DNA from: an uncultured Christensenellaceae bacterium
GTDB lineage: Bacteria; Bacillota; Clostridia; Christensenellales; Christensenellaceae
DNA: 7,082 nt
Assembly: GCA_934438035.1 (NCBI GenBank)
Contig: CAKSBK010000054.1
Location: forward strand, 1 to 7,082
Direction of reading: 5' to 3'
In this document: positions 1 through 6,296 of the stretch, in pieces
How positions within the stretch are numbered: position 1 is the stretch's first letter
How the letters are laid out: each line of letters opens with the position of its first letter
Translations under genes and position numbers: made by a program
The notes under the pieces: generated by a model
The model's database searches: none
What the model was told of the DNA's origin: nothing
Seen by the model: only the letters and a program-made list of their open reading frames with translations

Positions 1-1309
1 CCGTTATTATAAACGTAAGTATATCCGAAACGCTCGCAATCGCCTCAACACCCGTTAACGAAAACAGCATAGGCAATATAATCGCCAGCGGAACAAAACA
101 GAAGCCCTGCCTTGAGCAGGCAAGAAGCGTTGCGCTGAGTCCAAACCCCAGGCACTGCTGAAGCTGATTCACGTATGTTGAATATGCCATAAACGGTATG
201 GCGGCGCATGCAAAATACAGCGTATGCGAGGCTATCTCTATAACCTTACTGTCGTCGCTTCTGAAAATACCGGCAATCGCCTCTGCGTTAAGCGCAATTA
301 CTGCGGCCAGCGCAACGCAAACCGCCGTTCCCAGCTTAACCGCAAAGTAAAACCCTTCTCTTACTCTGTCTATTCTCTTTGCTCCGTAGTTATACCCTGC
401 AACGGGCTGAAGTCCCTGACCGATTCCTATTACTATGTTTCTGACAAGCATATAAATTTTATTGGCTATCGTTACGGCGGCTATCGCAGCGTCGCCGAAG
501 GGCTTTGCCTCAATTGTAAGAAGCGCGGAGGCTACGCTTGAAAGGCTCTGTCTGCATATAGTGGGAAAGCCTATTTTAACTATCATAAAATAATCTTTCG
601 GTTTTGTGCTTATCTTCTTTAAATTCAGGGGAACAACGCTCTTTTTTAACATAAAAAATATTATAAGCACTATAAAGCTTATACATTGACTTATAACCGT
701 CGCGACAGCCGCTCCCGCAATCCCCATGTTAAGCGTATATATTAAAAGCGGGTCAAGCGCAACGTTTAACAGACCTCCCGCCGTTAAGCCTACCATTGCG
801 AATTTTGCTTCCCCCTCTGAGCGCAGTATGCAGGACAGCACAAAGGAGGCGCACATAACGGGGGCGCCTAAAAGTATATATTTTGCATATTCCTCGCAAT
901 AAGGCAAAATGGTTTGCGTCGCTCCCAAAAGCTCCATTAAAGGGCGAAGCGCAATAAGCCCCGACGTCATGAGTATTAAGCCCAAAAGCGCCGCAATCAA
1001 AAAGCCCGAAGCGGCAAATTTCTCCGCCCGTTCGTTTTCCTTTGCTCCGAGACTTCTGCTTATAATGCTGCCCGTTCCCATGCCCATTCCGAAGCCTACC
1101 GCCTGTATCATTCCCATAACGGCAAAAACCACGCCTACCGCTCCGGCGGCGCCGGTTCCTATCTGCGAAACAAAATACGTATCCGCAGTATTATATAAAA
1201 CCGTTATAAGCTGGCTTATTGTCGTCGGAAGCGCGAGCCTTAAGACGAGCCTTGAAACGGGCTCCTCCGTCATTCTTTTTTGTTCCGCTAAAATGTCAAC
1301 CTGCTTCAT
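1..1309 (-). CDS. MATE-family multidrug/cation antiporter, C-terminus cut by window edge
   Basis: Inner-membrane antiporter that would export drugs or other organic cations in exchange for Na+ or H+. The reading frame is open for 436 codons from the ATG at 1309 to the left edge with no stop; family members are about 450 residues, so only the last 10-20 are missing. Recognisable family segments are the N-terminal LALPTTISQL and LYNTADTYFV block (residues 26-47), GMGTGSIISRSLGA (76-89), LRSEGEAKFAM followed by LLNVALDPLLIYT (162-192), and the second-half signature GQGLQPVAGYNYGAKR (297-312). The protein is hydrophobic throughout with two repeated halves, as expected for 12 membrane helices. It lies 55 nt downstream of ileS on the same strand, behind a hairpin. 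The start matches the family N-terminus (an EQKRMTEEPV-like lead-in), but no Shine-Dalgarno is visible before it. The internal Met13 is an alternative start. The substrate cannot be told from sequence; MepA/DinF-like subgroups are possible. Confidence 0.93.
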   Translation of the reverse strand, partial: MKQVDILAEQKRMTEEPVSRLVLRLALPTTISQLITVLYNTADTYFVSQIGTGAAGAVGVVFAVMGMIQAVGFGMGMGTGSIISRSLGAKENERAEKFAASGFLIAALLGLILMTSGLIALRPLMELLGATQTILPYCEEYAKYILLGAPVMCASFVLSCILRSEGEAKFAMVGLTAGGLLNVALDPLLIYTLNMGIAGAAVATVISQCISFIVLIIFFMLKKSVVPLNLKKISTKPKDYFMIVKIGFPTICRQSLSSVASALLTIEAKPFGDAAIAAVTIANKIYMLVRNIVIGIGQGLQPVAGYNYGAKRIDRVREGFYFAVKLGTAVCVALAAVIALNAEAIAGIFRSDDSKVIEIASHTLYFACAAIPFMAYSTYVNQLQQCLGFGLSATLLACSRQGFCFVPLAIILPMLFSLTGVEAIASVSDILTFIIT

Positions 1310-1312
1310 TTC

Positions 1313-1346
1313 AATAAAATGCGGCGTACCTTTTAAGTTACGCCGC
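1313..1346 (-). terminator. Probable intrinsic terminator after ileS
   Basis: On the minus strand an 8-bp perfect stem (GCGGCGTA at 1346-1339 with TACGCCGC at 1328-1321) closes a 10-nt loop and is followed by ATTTTATT (1320-1313). It lies 18 nt after the ileS TGA stop and ends only a few bases before the MATE start codon. The T tract is interrupted, so termination may be partial and allow read-through into the MATE gene. Confidence 0.7.
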
Positions 1347-1364
1347 AAAACCGATTATTTTTTA

Positions 1365-4300
1365 TCAAACCTTTTCAACCGACATATCCGCTTTATCGCC
1401 GTTGATATCCCAGTTTTTCTCGTAGCCCCTTAAGCTTCCGACTGCAAGCTCGCCGGCAAGAACTTCTTTCTTAATGCGCTCCTCGTACTTCTTTGCAATA
1501 GCCTCAACCTCGGGGCAGTTTGCAACGCCGAGTCTTATATGGTCCGTAACCTCAAAGCCCGCCTCTTTACGCATCGTCTGAATCTTTGAAACCATCTCTC
1601 TTAACTTGCCCTCTTCGATTAGCTCGTCAGTAAGCTCGGTATCTATAATTACCGCCAAAGCACCTTCGGTCATAACCGCATAGCCCTCTTTCTCCTTAGG
1701 CTCGATTAATAAATCCGCCTCGCCGAGCTCTATCTTATTTCCGTCCGCTTCAAAGGTATATACTCCGCCGTTACGCACTGCGTTAACTACCAAAGAGCCG
1801 TCCGCATTCATTAAGTGGCTGCGTATCGCCCCTAAAAGCTTGCCGTATTTAGGTCCTAAGGTCTTTAACTGCGGCTTTACGTTATATGTAATAAACTCCT
1901 CCGCAGCGGCGCCCATGCCTACTTCCTTTACGTTAAGCTCTCCTCTTATTATCTGAGCGAGGTTTTCGGGGAGATGCTCTACTCCGCCGACAAAAAGCTT
2001 GCCTATGGGCTGACGGTTTTTAATATTCGCCTCGTTTCTGCAGGCTCTTCCGAGCATTACTATTCCGAGGACGTTTTTCATATCCTCTTCAAGCTCGGAA
2101 TCTATTTTAGCCTCGTCGCATACGGGGTAATCCGTAAGGTGAATGGACTCGGGAGCGTTTTTATCGACGCTTCTTACGATGTTCTGATACATTGTCTCCG
2201 TCATAAAGGGGATAAACGGCGCACAGAGCCTTGCAAACGTCTCTAAAACGGTGTAGAGCGTCATATAAGCGTCCTCTTTGTCCTTAGTCATTTCGCTGCC
2301 CCAGAACCTGTCTCTCGAGCGGCGGACATACCAGTTTGAAAGCTCGTCCACAAACCTCGAAAGCTCCTTTGTCGCCTCTGTAATATGGTATGCGTCAAGA
2401 TCCTCCGTAACAGCCTTAACCGTGCTGTTGAGTCTTGAAATAATCCATTTATCCATGGTGCACAGGTCTTCCGAAAGCTTGTGCTCGGTGGGGTTAAACT
2501 TATCTATCTCCGCATAGAGAATATAGAACGCATATGTGTTCCAAAGCGTGCCTATGAACTTTCTTTGCGCTTCGCTTACGGCTTCGCCGTAGAATCTGTT
2601 CGGAAGCCAGGGAGCGGAATTTGAATAGAAATACCACCTTACCGCGTCTGCGCCCTGATTATCAAGCACGCTCCACGGGTCAACGACGTTTCCTATGTGC
2701 TTCGACATCTTCTTTCCGTCTTTATCCTGAACATGTCCCAAAACTATGCAGTTTTCAAAAGGCGCTCTTCCGAATATCGCCGTGGAAATCGCAATAAGCG
2801 TATAGAACCAGCCTCTTGTTTGGTCAACCGCCTCGCTTATGAAGTTAGCGGGGTATCTCTTCTTAAACTTATCCTCGTTTTCAAAGGGATAGTGCCACTG
2901 CGCAAAGGGCATCGAGCCGGAATCATACCAGCAGTCGATAACCTCGCTTACCCTTTTCATCTGTTTTCCGCAGACGGGGCACTTAATTGTAACTGCGTCG
3001 ATATATGGCTTATGAAGCTCAATATTGTCGGGGCAGTTATCGCTCATGCTCTTTAATTCTTCAATAGAGCCTATGCAATGCTTGTGGCCGCATTCGCATA
3101 CCCATATCGGAAGCGGAGTTCCCCAATATCTCTCTCTGGAAATGCCCCAGTCGATAACGTTATCTAGGAAGTTGCCCATTCTGCCGTCTTTGATATTCTC
3201 GGGCAGCCAGTTAATAGAGGCGTTGTTTTTCATAAGCTCGTCATGAAGCTTAGTCATCTCCACAAACCAGCTCGCTCTTGCGTAATAAATCAAGGGCGTG
3301 TTGCAGCGCCAGCAATGAGGATAGCTGTGCTCAAACTTAGGCGCGGCAAAAAGAAGTCCCGCCTCTTCAAGATCCTTTAATATCTCTTTATCTGCGTCTT
3401 TAACGAACATTCCGTCCCAGGGAGTTCCTCCGCAGAGCTCGCCTTTGGTGTTAACGGGCTGAATAAACGCCATCCCGTTCGCCTTGCAGACTCTTGCGTC
3501 GTCTTCGCCGAAAGCGGGAGCATTGTGAACTATGCCCGTGCCGTCGGTAGTTGTAACGTAATCATCCGCAACTATTAAAAACGCCTTTCCCTTGCCCTCA
3601 ACCATCTTTGCCGTGCATTCAAACAAGGGCTTGTAGCTTCTTCCTACGAGCGCACTTCCGGGGAAAGTATCTATAATCTGAGCTTCCTCGCCCAAAATGT
3701 TCTTAACGAGCTCCTCGGCAAGAATATATGTCTCTGCGTCCTTCTTTGCCCTGCAATAGGTTACGTTTGCATTAACGCAGAGGCAGACGTTTGAGGGAAG
3801 AGTCCAGGGCGTAGTTGTCCACGCAAGAACAGACGCATCCTCGTCCGTTAAACGGAAGCGCACGGTTGCGGAACGCTCCTTAACGTCTTTATAGCCCTGC
3901 GCAACCTCATGAGAGGAAAGCGCGGTTCCGCATCTCGGGCAGTAAGGCACTATTTTATGCCCTTTATATAAAAGTCCTTTATCAAAGAGCTTCTTTAAAG
4001 ACCACCATTCGGATTCGATATAGTTGTTTTCATAAGTTATGTACGGGTTTTCCATATCCGCCCAATAGCCTACTCTTTCGGACATATCTTCCCATTCGCT
4101 CTTATATTTCCAAACGGACTCCTTGCACTTTTTAATAAAGTCCTCTACGCCGTATTTTTCAATCTGATCTTTGCCGTCGAGACCCAAAAGCTTTTCAACC
4201 TCCAGCTCAACGGGAAGGCCGTGAGTATCCCAGCCCGCTTTCCTTAATACGTTATAGCCCTTCATCGCCTTATATCTCGGGAAAAGGTCTTTTATGCAGC

Positions 4301-4484
4301 GGGTTAATATATGTCCGATATGCGGCTTGCCGTTTGCGGTCGGCGGTCCGTCGTAAAAGGTAAACTCCGGCTTGCCCTCGCCCTGAGCCTGAGCCTTTTT
4401 AAAAATCTCGTTTTTCTTCCAAAAATCCACAACCTCCAGCTCTCTGGAGACGAAATTAAGATCTGTAGATACTTTGTTATACAT
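1365..4484 (-). CDS. ileS: Isoleucyl-tRNA synthetase, type 2 (IleRS2)
   Basis: Cytoplasmic class I synthetase that charges tRNA-Ile with isoleucine and proofreads valine. It has 1039 residues, matching the long type 2 (eukaryote-like) form rather than the roughly 930-residue type 1. Motifs in order: YDGPPTANGKPHIGH with HIGH at 55-58; GWDTHGLPVE at 84-93; a CPRCG zinc knuckle at 182-186 and CWRC at 391-394; the CP1 editing domain with AWTTTPWTLPSN (221-232) and GTGIVHNAPAFGEDD (315-329, ending in the conserved editing aspartate); SRERYWGTPLPIW at 449-461; further Cys pairs at 463/465 and 502/505; and the KMSKS loop as KMSKH at 592-596. The anticodon-binding helical domain follows (about 675-830), then a type 2 tail with REMVSKIQTMRKEAGFEV from 962. 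The start is supported by AAAGGG 8 nt upstream. Expression is controlled by an isoleucine T-box leader. Type 2 enzymes are typically insensitive to mupirocin; that property is inferred here. Confidence 0.98.
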   Translation of the reverse strand: MYNKVSTDLNFVSRELEVVDFWKKNEIFKKAQAQGEGKPEFTFYDGPPTANGKPHIGHILTRCIKDLFPRYKAMKGYNVLRKAGWDTHGLPVELEVEKLLGLDGKDQIEKYGVEDFIKKCKESVWKYKSEWEDMSERVGYWADMENPYITYENNYIESEWWSLKKLFDKGLLYKGHKIVPYCPRCGTALSSHEVAQGYKDVKERSATVRFRLTDEDASVLAWTTTPWTLPSNVCLCVNANVTYCRAKKDAETYILAEELVKNILGEEAQIIDTFPGSALVGRSYKPLFECTAKMVEGKGKAFLIVADDYVTTTDGTGIVHNAPAFGEDDARVCKANGMAFIQPVNTKGELCGGTPWDGMFVKDADKEILKDLEEAGLLFAAPKFEHSYPHCWRCNTPLIYYARASWFVEMTKLHDELMKNNASINWLPENIKDGRMGNFLDNVIDWGISRERYWGTPLPIWVCECGHKHCIGSIEELKSMSDNCPDNIELHKPYIDAVTIKCPVCGKQMKRVSEVIDCWYDSGSMPFAQWHYPFENEDKFKKRYPANFISEAVDQTRGWFYTLIAISTAIFGRAPFENCIVLGHVQDKDGKKMSKHIGNVVDPWSVLDNQGADAVRWYFYSNSAPWLPNRFYGEAVSEAQRKFIGTLWNTYAFYILYAEIDKFNPTEHKLSEDLCTMDKWIISRLNSTVKAVTEDLDAYHITEATKELSRFVDELSNWYVRRSRDRFWGSEMTKDKEDAYMTLYTVLETFARLCAPFIPFMTETMYQNIVRSVDKNAPESIHLTDYPVCDEAKIDSELEEDMKNVLGIVMLGRACRNEANIKNRQPIGKLFVGGVEHLPENLAQIIRGELNVKEVGMGAAAEEFITYNVKPQLKTLGPKYGKLLGAIRSHLMNADGSLVVNAVRNGGVYTFEADGNKIELGEADLLIEPKEKEGYAVMTEGALAVIIDTELTDELIEEGKLREMVSKIQTMRKEAGFEVTDHIRLGVANCPEVEAIAKKYEERIKKEVLAGELAVGSLRGYEKNWDINGDKADMSVEKV

Positions 4485-4502
4485 CTTAAATGCCCTTTCA
4501 TT

Positions 4503-4538
4503 AAAAATAAGCGGCTTTCGACATAGGACGAAAACCGC
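4503..4538 (-). terminator. T-box attenuator terminator before ileS
   Basis: GCGGTTTTCG (4538-4529) pairs with CGAAAGCCGC (4520-4511), ten base pairs with one G-U, around an 8-nt loop; TTATTTTT follows at 4510-4503. The stem uses bases 4538-4536 and 4530-4529 that the antiterminator also needs, and its loop takes the CCTA strand, so the two folds exclude each other. This is the expected switch of a transcription-attenuating T-box. Confidence 0.93.
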
Positions 4539-4718
4539 GGTACCACCTAAATTCCGTGCGAAAAGCGCACAGCTCTTTAATCCTTAACGCGGAAAAACGC
4601 TCCTTTAAGGAGAGGCTCAAAAGTGATAACTTCGGCGCACCTTTTGCGGATTTTCAGCTGCCTCCGCTCTCTAAAAAAAGATATTCGCCAAAGCCGCGTC
4701 TTTTTCACAGCCCGTTTC
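4503..4718 (-). promoter_or_regulatory. Isoleucine T-box riboswitch leader of ileS
   Basis: The leader senses uncharged tRNA-Ile and permits ileS transcription when isoleucine-charged tRNA is scarce. Visible parts, on the minus strand: a lower Stem I helix CTTTGGCG (4693-4686) with CGCCGAAG (4637-4630); the apical AGAGAGC...GCTGAAAA arrangement with GCGGA (4667-4663) pairing TCCGC (4650-4646); an ATC isoleucine specifier followed by a purine at 4627-4625; Stem III CTGTGCG/CGCACGG (4572-4566 with 4560-4554); and the conserved T-box AGGTGGTACCGCGG at 4548-4535. The antiterminator forms from TAGG (4549-4546) with CCTA (4527-4524) and GCG (4538-4536) with CGT (4530-4528), leaving the bulge TGGTACC whose TGGT pairs with the tRNA 3' end. 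The 5' boundary is the predicted transcription start and is approximate. Confidence 0.96.
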
Positions 4719-4724
4719 ATTCCT

Positions 4725-4753
4725 ATTATATTTAATATTTTTCGTTTTGTAAA
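4725..4753 (-). promoter_or_regulatory. Sigma-A type promoter for the ileS T-box transcript
   Basis: On the minus strand TTTACA (4753-4748) and a perfect TATAAT (4730-4725) are separated by exactly 17 nt. The predicted start is near 4718, directly upstream of Stem I of the T-box leader. The -35 box begins only about 15 nt past the stop codon of the upstream CLC gene. Confidence 0.9.
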
Positions 4754-4768
4754 GGCTTTTTAAGCTTA

Positions 4769-6025
4769 TTAAACGTTGTTTTTATAAAATATCCCCTTTA
4801 ACGACTCGTAAAACGTGTGCTGCGGATATATTGATTTATTGAAATTACAACAATACGCAACAAGGCAGACTATAAATAAACAGGGAATAAACTCATAACC
4901 GAATATTTCCGCACCCACCAGCACGGGCGCTATAAGCGTGTTTGTTCCCGCTCCGAAAACCGCCGCATAGCACACCGCCGCACAAAACGCAGGCGGTAAG
5001 CCCAAAAAGGCGGAAACCGCCGCGCCCAGGGTTGCGCCTATCGCAAAAAGAGGCGCGACCTCTCCGCCCTGAAAGCCCGCCGCAACGCAGACCGCCGTCA
5101 AAATGAGCTTTAAGGCAAAATCCCAGCCGAAAACGGTTCCTCCCGTAAGCGCATTTTCAATAAGCCCCTCGCTCGCCCCCGCATATCTTCCCTGCCAGAG
5201 AAGAATTATAAGCGCCGCGCAAAAAGCGCCTATAACCGCAATTCTTATATATGCGTTAGGCAGAAGCTTTTTAAAAAGTCCCCTTAATTTTTTAATTAAA
5301 ACCGAGAAAAGGACGCCCGCAAACGCACATAAAAGCCCCAAAACAACGAGCTTTGCCACGTTTGACGCGCCTAAATCCACCGTTGCGACAGCCCCTGCGG
5401 AAAAGCGCTCCATACCCAAAAGCCCGCTTATTTCGCTTGCGGTAAACGCCGCCGCTGCGGCAGGCAAAAGCGCCTCGACCTGCAAAAGTCCCACGCAAAA
5501 AAGCTCCATGGCAAAAAATATCGCCGCAAGAGGCGTTCTGAAAAGCCCTGCAAAGCCCGCCGCAACGCCCGCAACAAGAAGTATTCTCTTCGCGTTTTTT
5601 AAGCGTACTTTTTTTGCTATGTTATATGAAAAGGCGCAGCTCATTTGAACGGCGACTCCCTCTCTTCCCACGCTTCCTCCCGTAAGGTGAGTAAGCCATG
5701 TCCCCGTCATCGCCATAGGTATCATTCTTAAAGGAATATCGTCTTTCTTTTCATCGTAACAATCAAAAATGCGGTGCATTCCCTCAATACTGCCTTTTCC
5801 GAACCTTTTAAGAACAAATAATATCAAAAGGCCTGCAAGCGGCAAAAACGGCACGGTATAATATAAATTCGCGTCCCGAAAAACGCCGATATACGTAAGC
5901 ACTCTGCCGAAAAGTGCGTCGACGGCGCCCGCAAAAGCGCCTACCGCAACCGCCAAAAGCGTAAGCCCCGCTGCGTTTAATATGTCTTTAAAAATTGCGG
6001 AGCATTTGTTTTCCTCTTTTTCCAT
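4769..6025 (-). CDS. CLC-family anion/H+ antiporter, probable fluoride exporter (CLC-F type)
   Basis: Membrane antiporter of the voltage-gated chloride channel family (418 residues, hydrophobic with about ten or more membrane segments). Signatures: GKGSIEGM at 76-83, the first anion-site loop, where Met83 sits near the position of the chloride-coordinating serine of classical CLCs; GTWLTHLTGGSVGREGV (108-124) with Glu122 as the gating glutamate; GFQGGEVAPLF (317-327); and a C-terminal NKSIYPQH (396-403). The THLxGGSxGREG(T/V) and GGEV(T/A)PLF forms, the methionine in the first loop, the short length and the absence of CBS domains are features I associate with the fluoride-exporting CLC-F branch; classical chloride CLCs have GSGIP and GREGP. 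The start has AGAGGGG 6 nt upstream and a good promoter. No clear terminator follows the stop; the next signal is the ileS promoter. Family assignment is firm; fluoride specificity is inferred. Confidence 0.93.
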   Translation of the reverse strand: MEKEENKCSAIFKDILNAAGLTLLAVAVGAFAGAVDALFGRVLTYIGVFRDANLYYTVPFLPLAGLLILFVLKRFGKGSIEGMHRIFDCYDEKKDDIPLRMIPMAMTGTWLTHLTGGSVGREGVAVQMSCAFSYNIAKKVRLKNAKRILLVAGVAAGFAGLFRTPLAAIFFAMELFCVGLLQVEALLPAAAAAFTASEISGLLGMERFSAGAVATVDLGASNVAKLVVLGLLCAFAGVLFSVLIKKLRGLFKKLLPNAYIRIAVIGAFCAALIILLWQGRYAGASEGLIENALTGGTVFGWDFALKLILTAVCVAAGFQGGEVAPLFAIGATLGAAVSAFLGLPPAFCAAVCYAAVFGAGTNTLIAPVLVGAEIFGYEFIPCLFIVCLVAYCCNFNKSIYPQHTFYESLKGIFYKNNV

Positions 6026-6055
6026 AATGTACCCCTCTTAAATAATGCTAAAGGA

Positions 6056-6085
6056 ATTATAGCACAACGCCGTGTTTTTTTACAA
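6056..6085 (-). promoter_or_regulatory. Promoter of the CLC antiporter gene
   Basis: On the minus strand TTGTAA (6085-6080), 18 nt, then a perfect TATAAT (6061-6056). The expected start at about A6049 gives a short 5' leader of roughly 24 nt containing the ribosome binding site AGAGGGG. That leader is too short to hold a riboswitch, so transcripts from this promoter should not be leader-regulated. Confidence 0.75.
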
Positions 6086-6152
6086 TAAAAAAACGAAGAG
6101 GCACCTTGGTTAATGCCTCTTTGTTCTCTGAATTTATGCGGTATTTGATTAT
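6086..6152 (-). ncRNA. Candidate small RNA or attenuated leader
   Basis: The stretch is bounded by a near-consensus promoter (predicted start A6152) and the intrinsic terminator whose T tract ends at 6087, which would give an RNA of about 65 nt. It has no ribosome binding site and no plausible coding capacity. Read-through would continue into the CLC gene, so it could equally be a regulatory leader. It does not match the fluoride riboswitch consensus (no GATG segment or associated pseudoknot partner). This is an inference from promoter and terminator alone. Confidence 0.4.
6087..6120 (-). terminator. Intrinsic terminator upstream of the CLC gene
   Basis: On the minus strand AGAGGCA (6120-6114) pairs with TGCCTCT (6103-6097), extended by A6121-T6096, around a 10-nt loop; seven Ts follow at 6093-6087. 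The uninterrupted T tract is on the minus strand only (the plus side has TTTGTTCTC), so it should stop leftward transcription. No minus-strand gene lies upstream within the window, so it must act on a transcript started inside this intergenic region, or on one entering antisense through the VWA-like gene. Confidence 0.8.
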
Positions 6153-6158
6153 AAACGA

Positions 6159-6187
6159 ATTATATACCATTTCTTTTAAAAATGCAA
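6159..6187 (-). promoter_or_regulatory. Second, upstream minus-strand promoter
   Basis: On the minus strand TTGCAT (6187-6182), a 17-nt spacer, then a perfect TATAAT (6164-6159). It lies upstream of the intrinsic terminator and drives leftward, away from the VWA-like gene. The surrounding DNA is very AT-rich, so a chance match is possible, but both boxes and the spacing are close to consensus. Confidence 0.6.
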
Positions 6188-6245
6188 TAGTTTTTTAATA
6201 TTTTTATTTTTATTTTGCAATTTTTCTTTAAGAATGCAAAAGGGC

Positions 6246-6273
6246 TTTATTTTTGCGGCAAAAATAGTAAAAT
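6246..6273 (+). promoter_or_regulatory. Weak candidate promoter of the VWA-like gene
   Basis: TTTATT (6246-6251) and TAAAAT (6268-6273) are 16 nt apart on the plus strand, 23 nt before the start codon. The -35 box is poor. A perfect palindrome lies between and over these boxes, which suggests the promoter may be regulated; an alternative -10 is TAGAAT at 6273-6278. Confidence 0.35.
6249..6265. repeat. Perfect 17-bp palindrome, possible operator
   Basis: ATTTTTGC, a central G, then GCAAAAAT form a perfect 8+1+8 inverted repeat, about 32 bp before the VWA-like start codon and ahead of its ribosome binding site. It is followed by AGTAAAAT rather than a T tract, so it does not look like a plus-strand terminator. 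Position and symmetry fit a repressor site; no regulator family is recognised. Confidence 0.5.
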
Positions 6274-6296
6274 AGAATACGGAGGGAACGTAAAAC

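Noticed and set aside
224..541. 105-codon plus-strand open frame
   Set aside because: Antisense to the second half of the MATE gene, which is clearly coding in the other direction.
909..1433. 174-codon plus-strand open frame
   Set aside because: Antisense to the MATE gene and the 3' end of ileS; the protein resembles no family and has Pro/Ala-rich shadow composition, with no ribosome binding site.
4304..4546. 80-codon minus-strand open frame overlapping the T-box and ileS start
   Set aside because: Out of frame with ileS, its start lies inside the T-box element, and no ribosome binding site precedes it.
5103..5648. 181-codon plus-strand open frame
   Set aside because: Lies wholly antisense to the conserved CLC gene; Lys/Ala/Pro-rich composition is what reverse-strand reading of Ala/Gly/Leu codons gives.
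6057..6170. 37-codon minus-strand frame (MVYNSF...) in the intergenic region
   Set aside because: Its ATG overlaps the promoter spacer, there is no ribosome binding site, and the frame runs through the terminator and the next promoter.
6026..6190. Fluoride (crcB-motif) riboswitch upstream of the CLC gene
   Set aside because: Looked for because of the CLC-F-like protein, but no GATG-containing core or matching pseudoknot arms were found; the only hairpin is a simple terminator.
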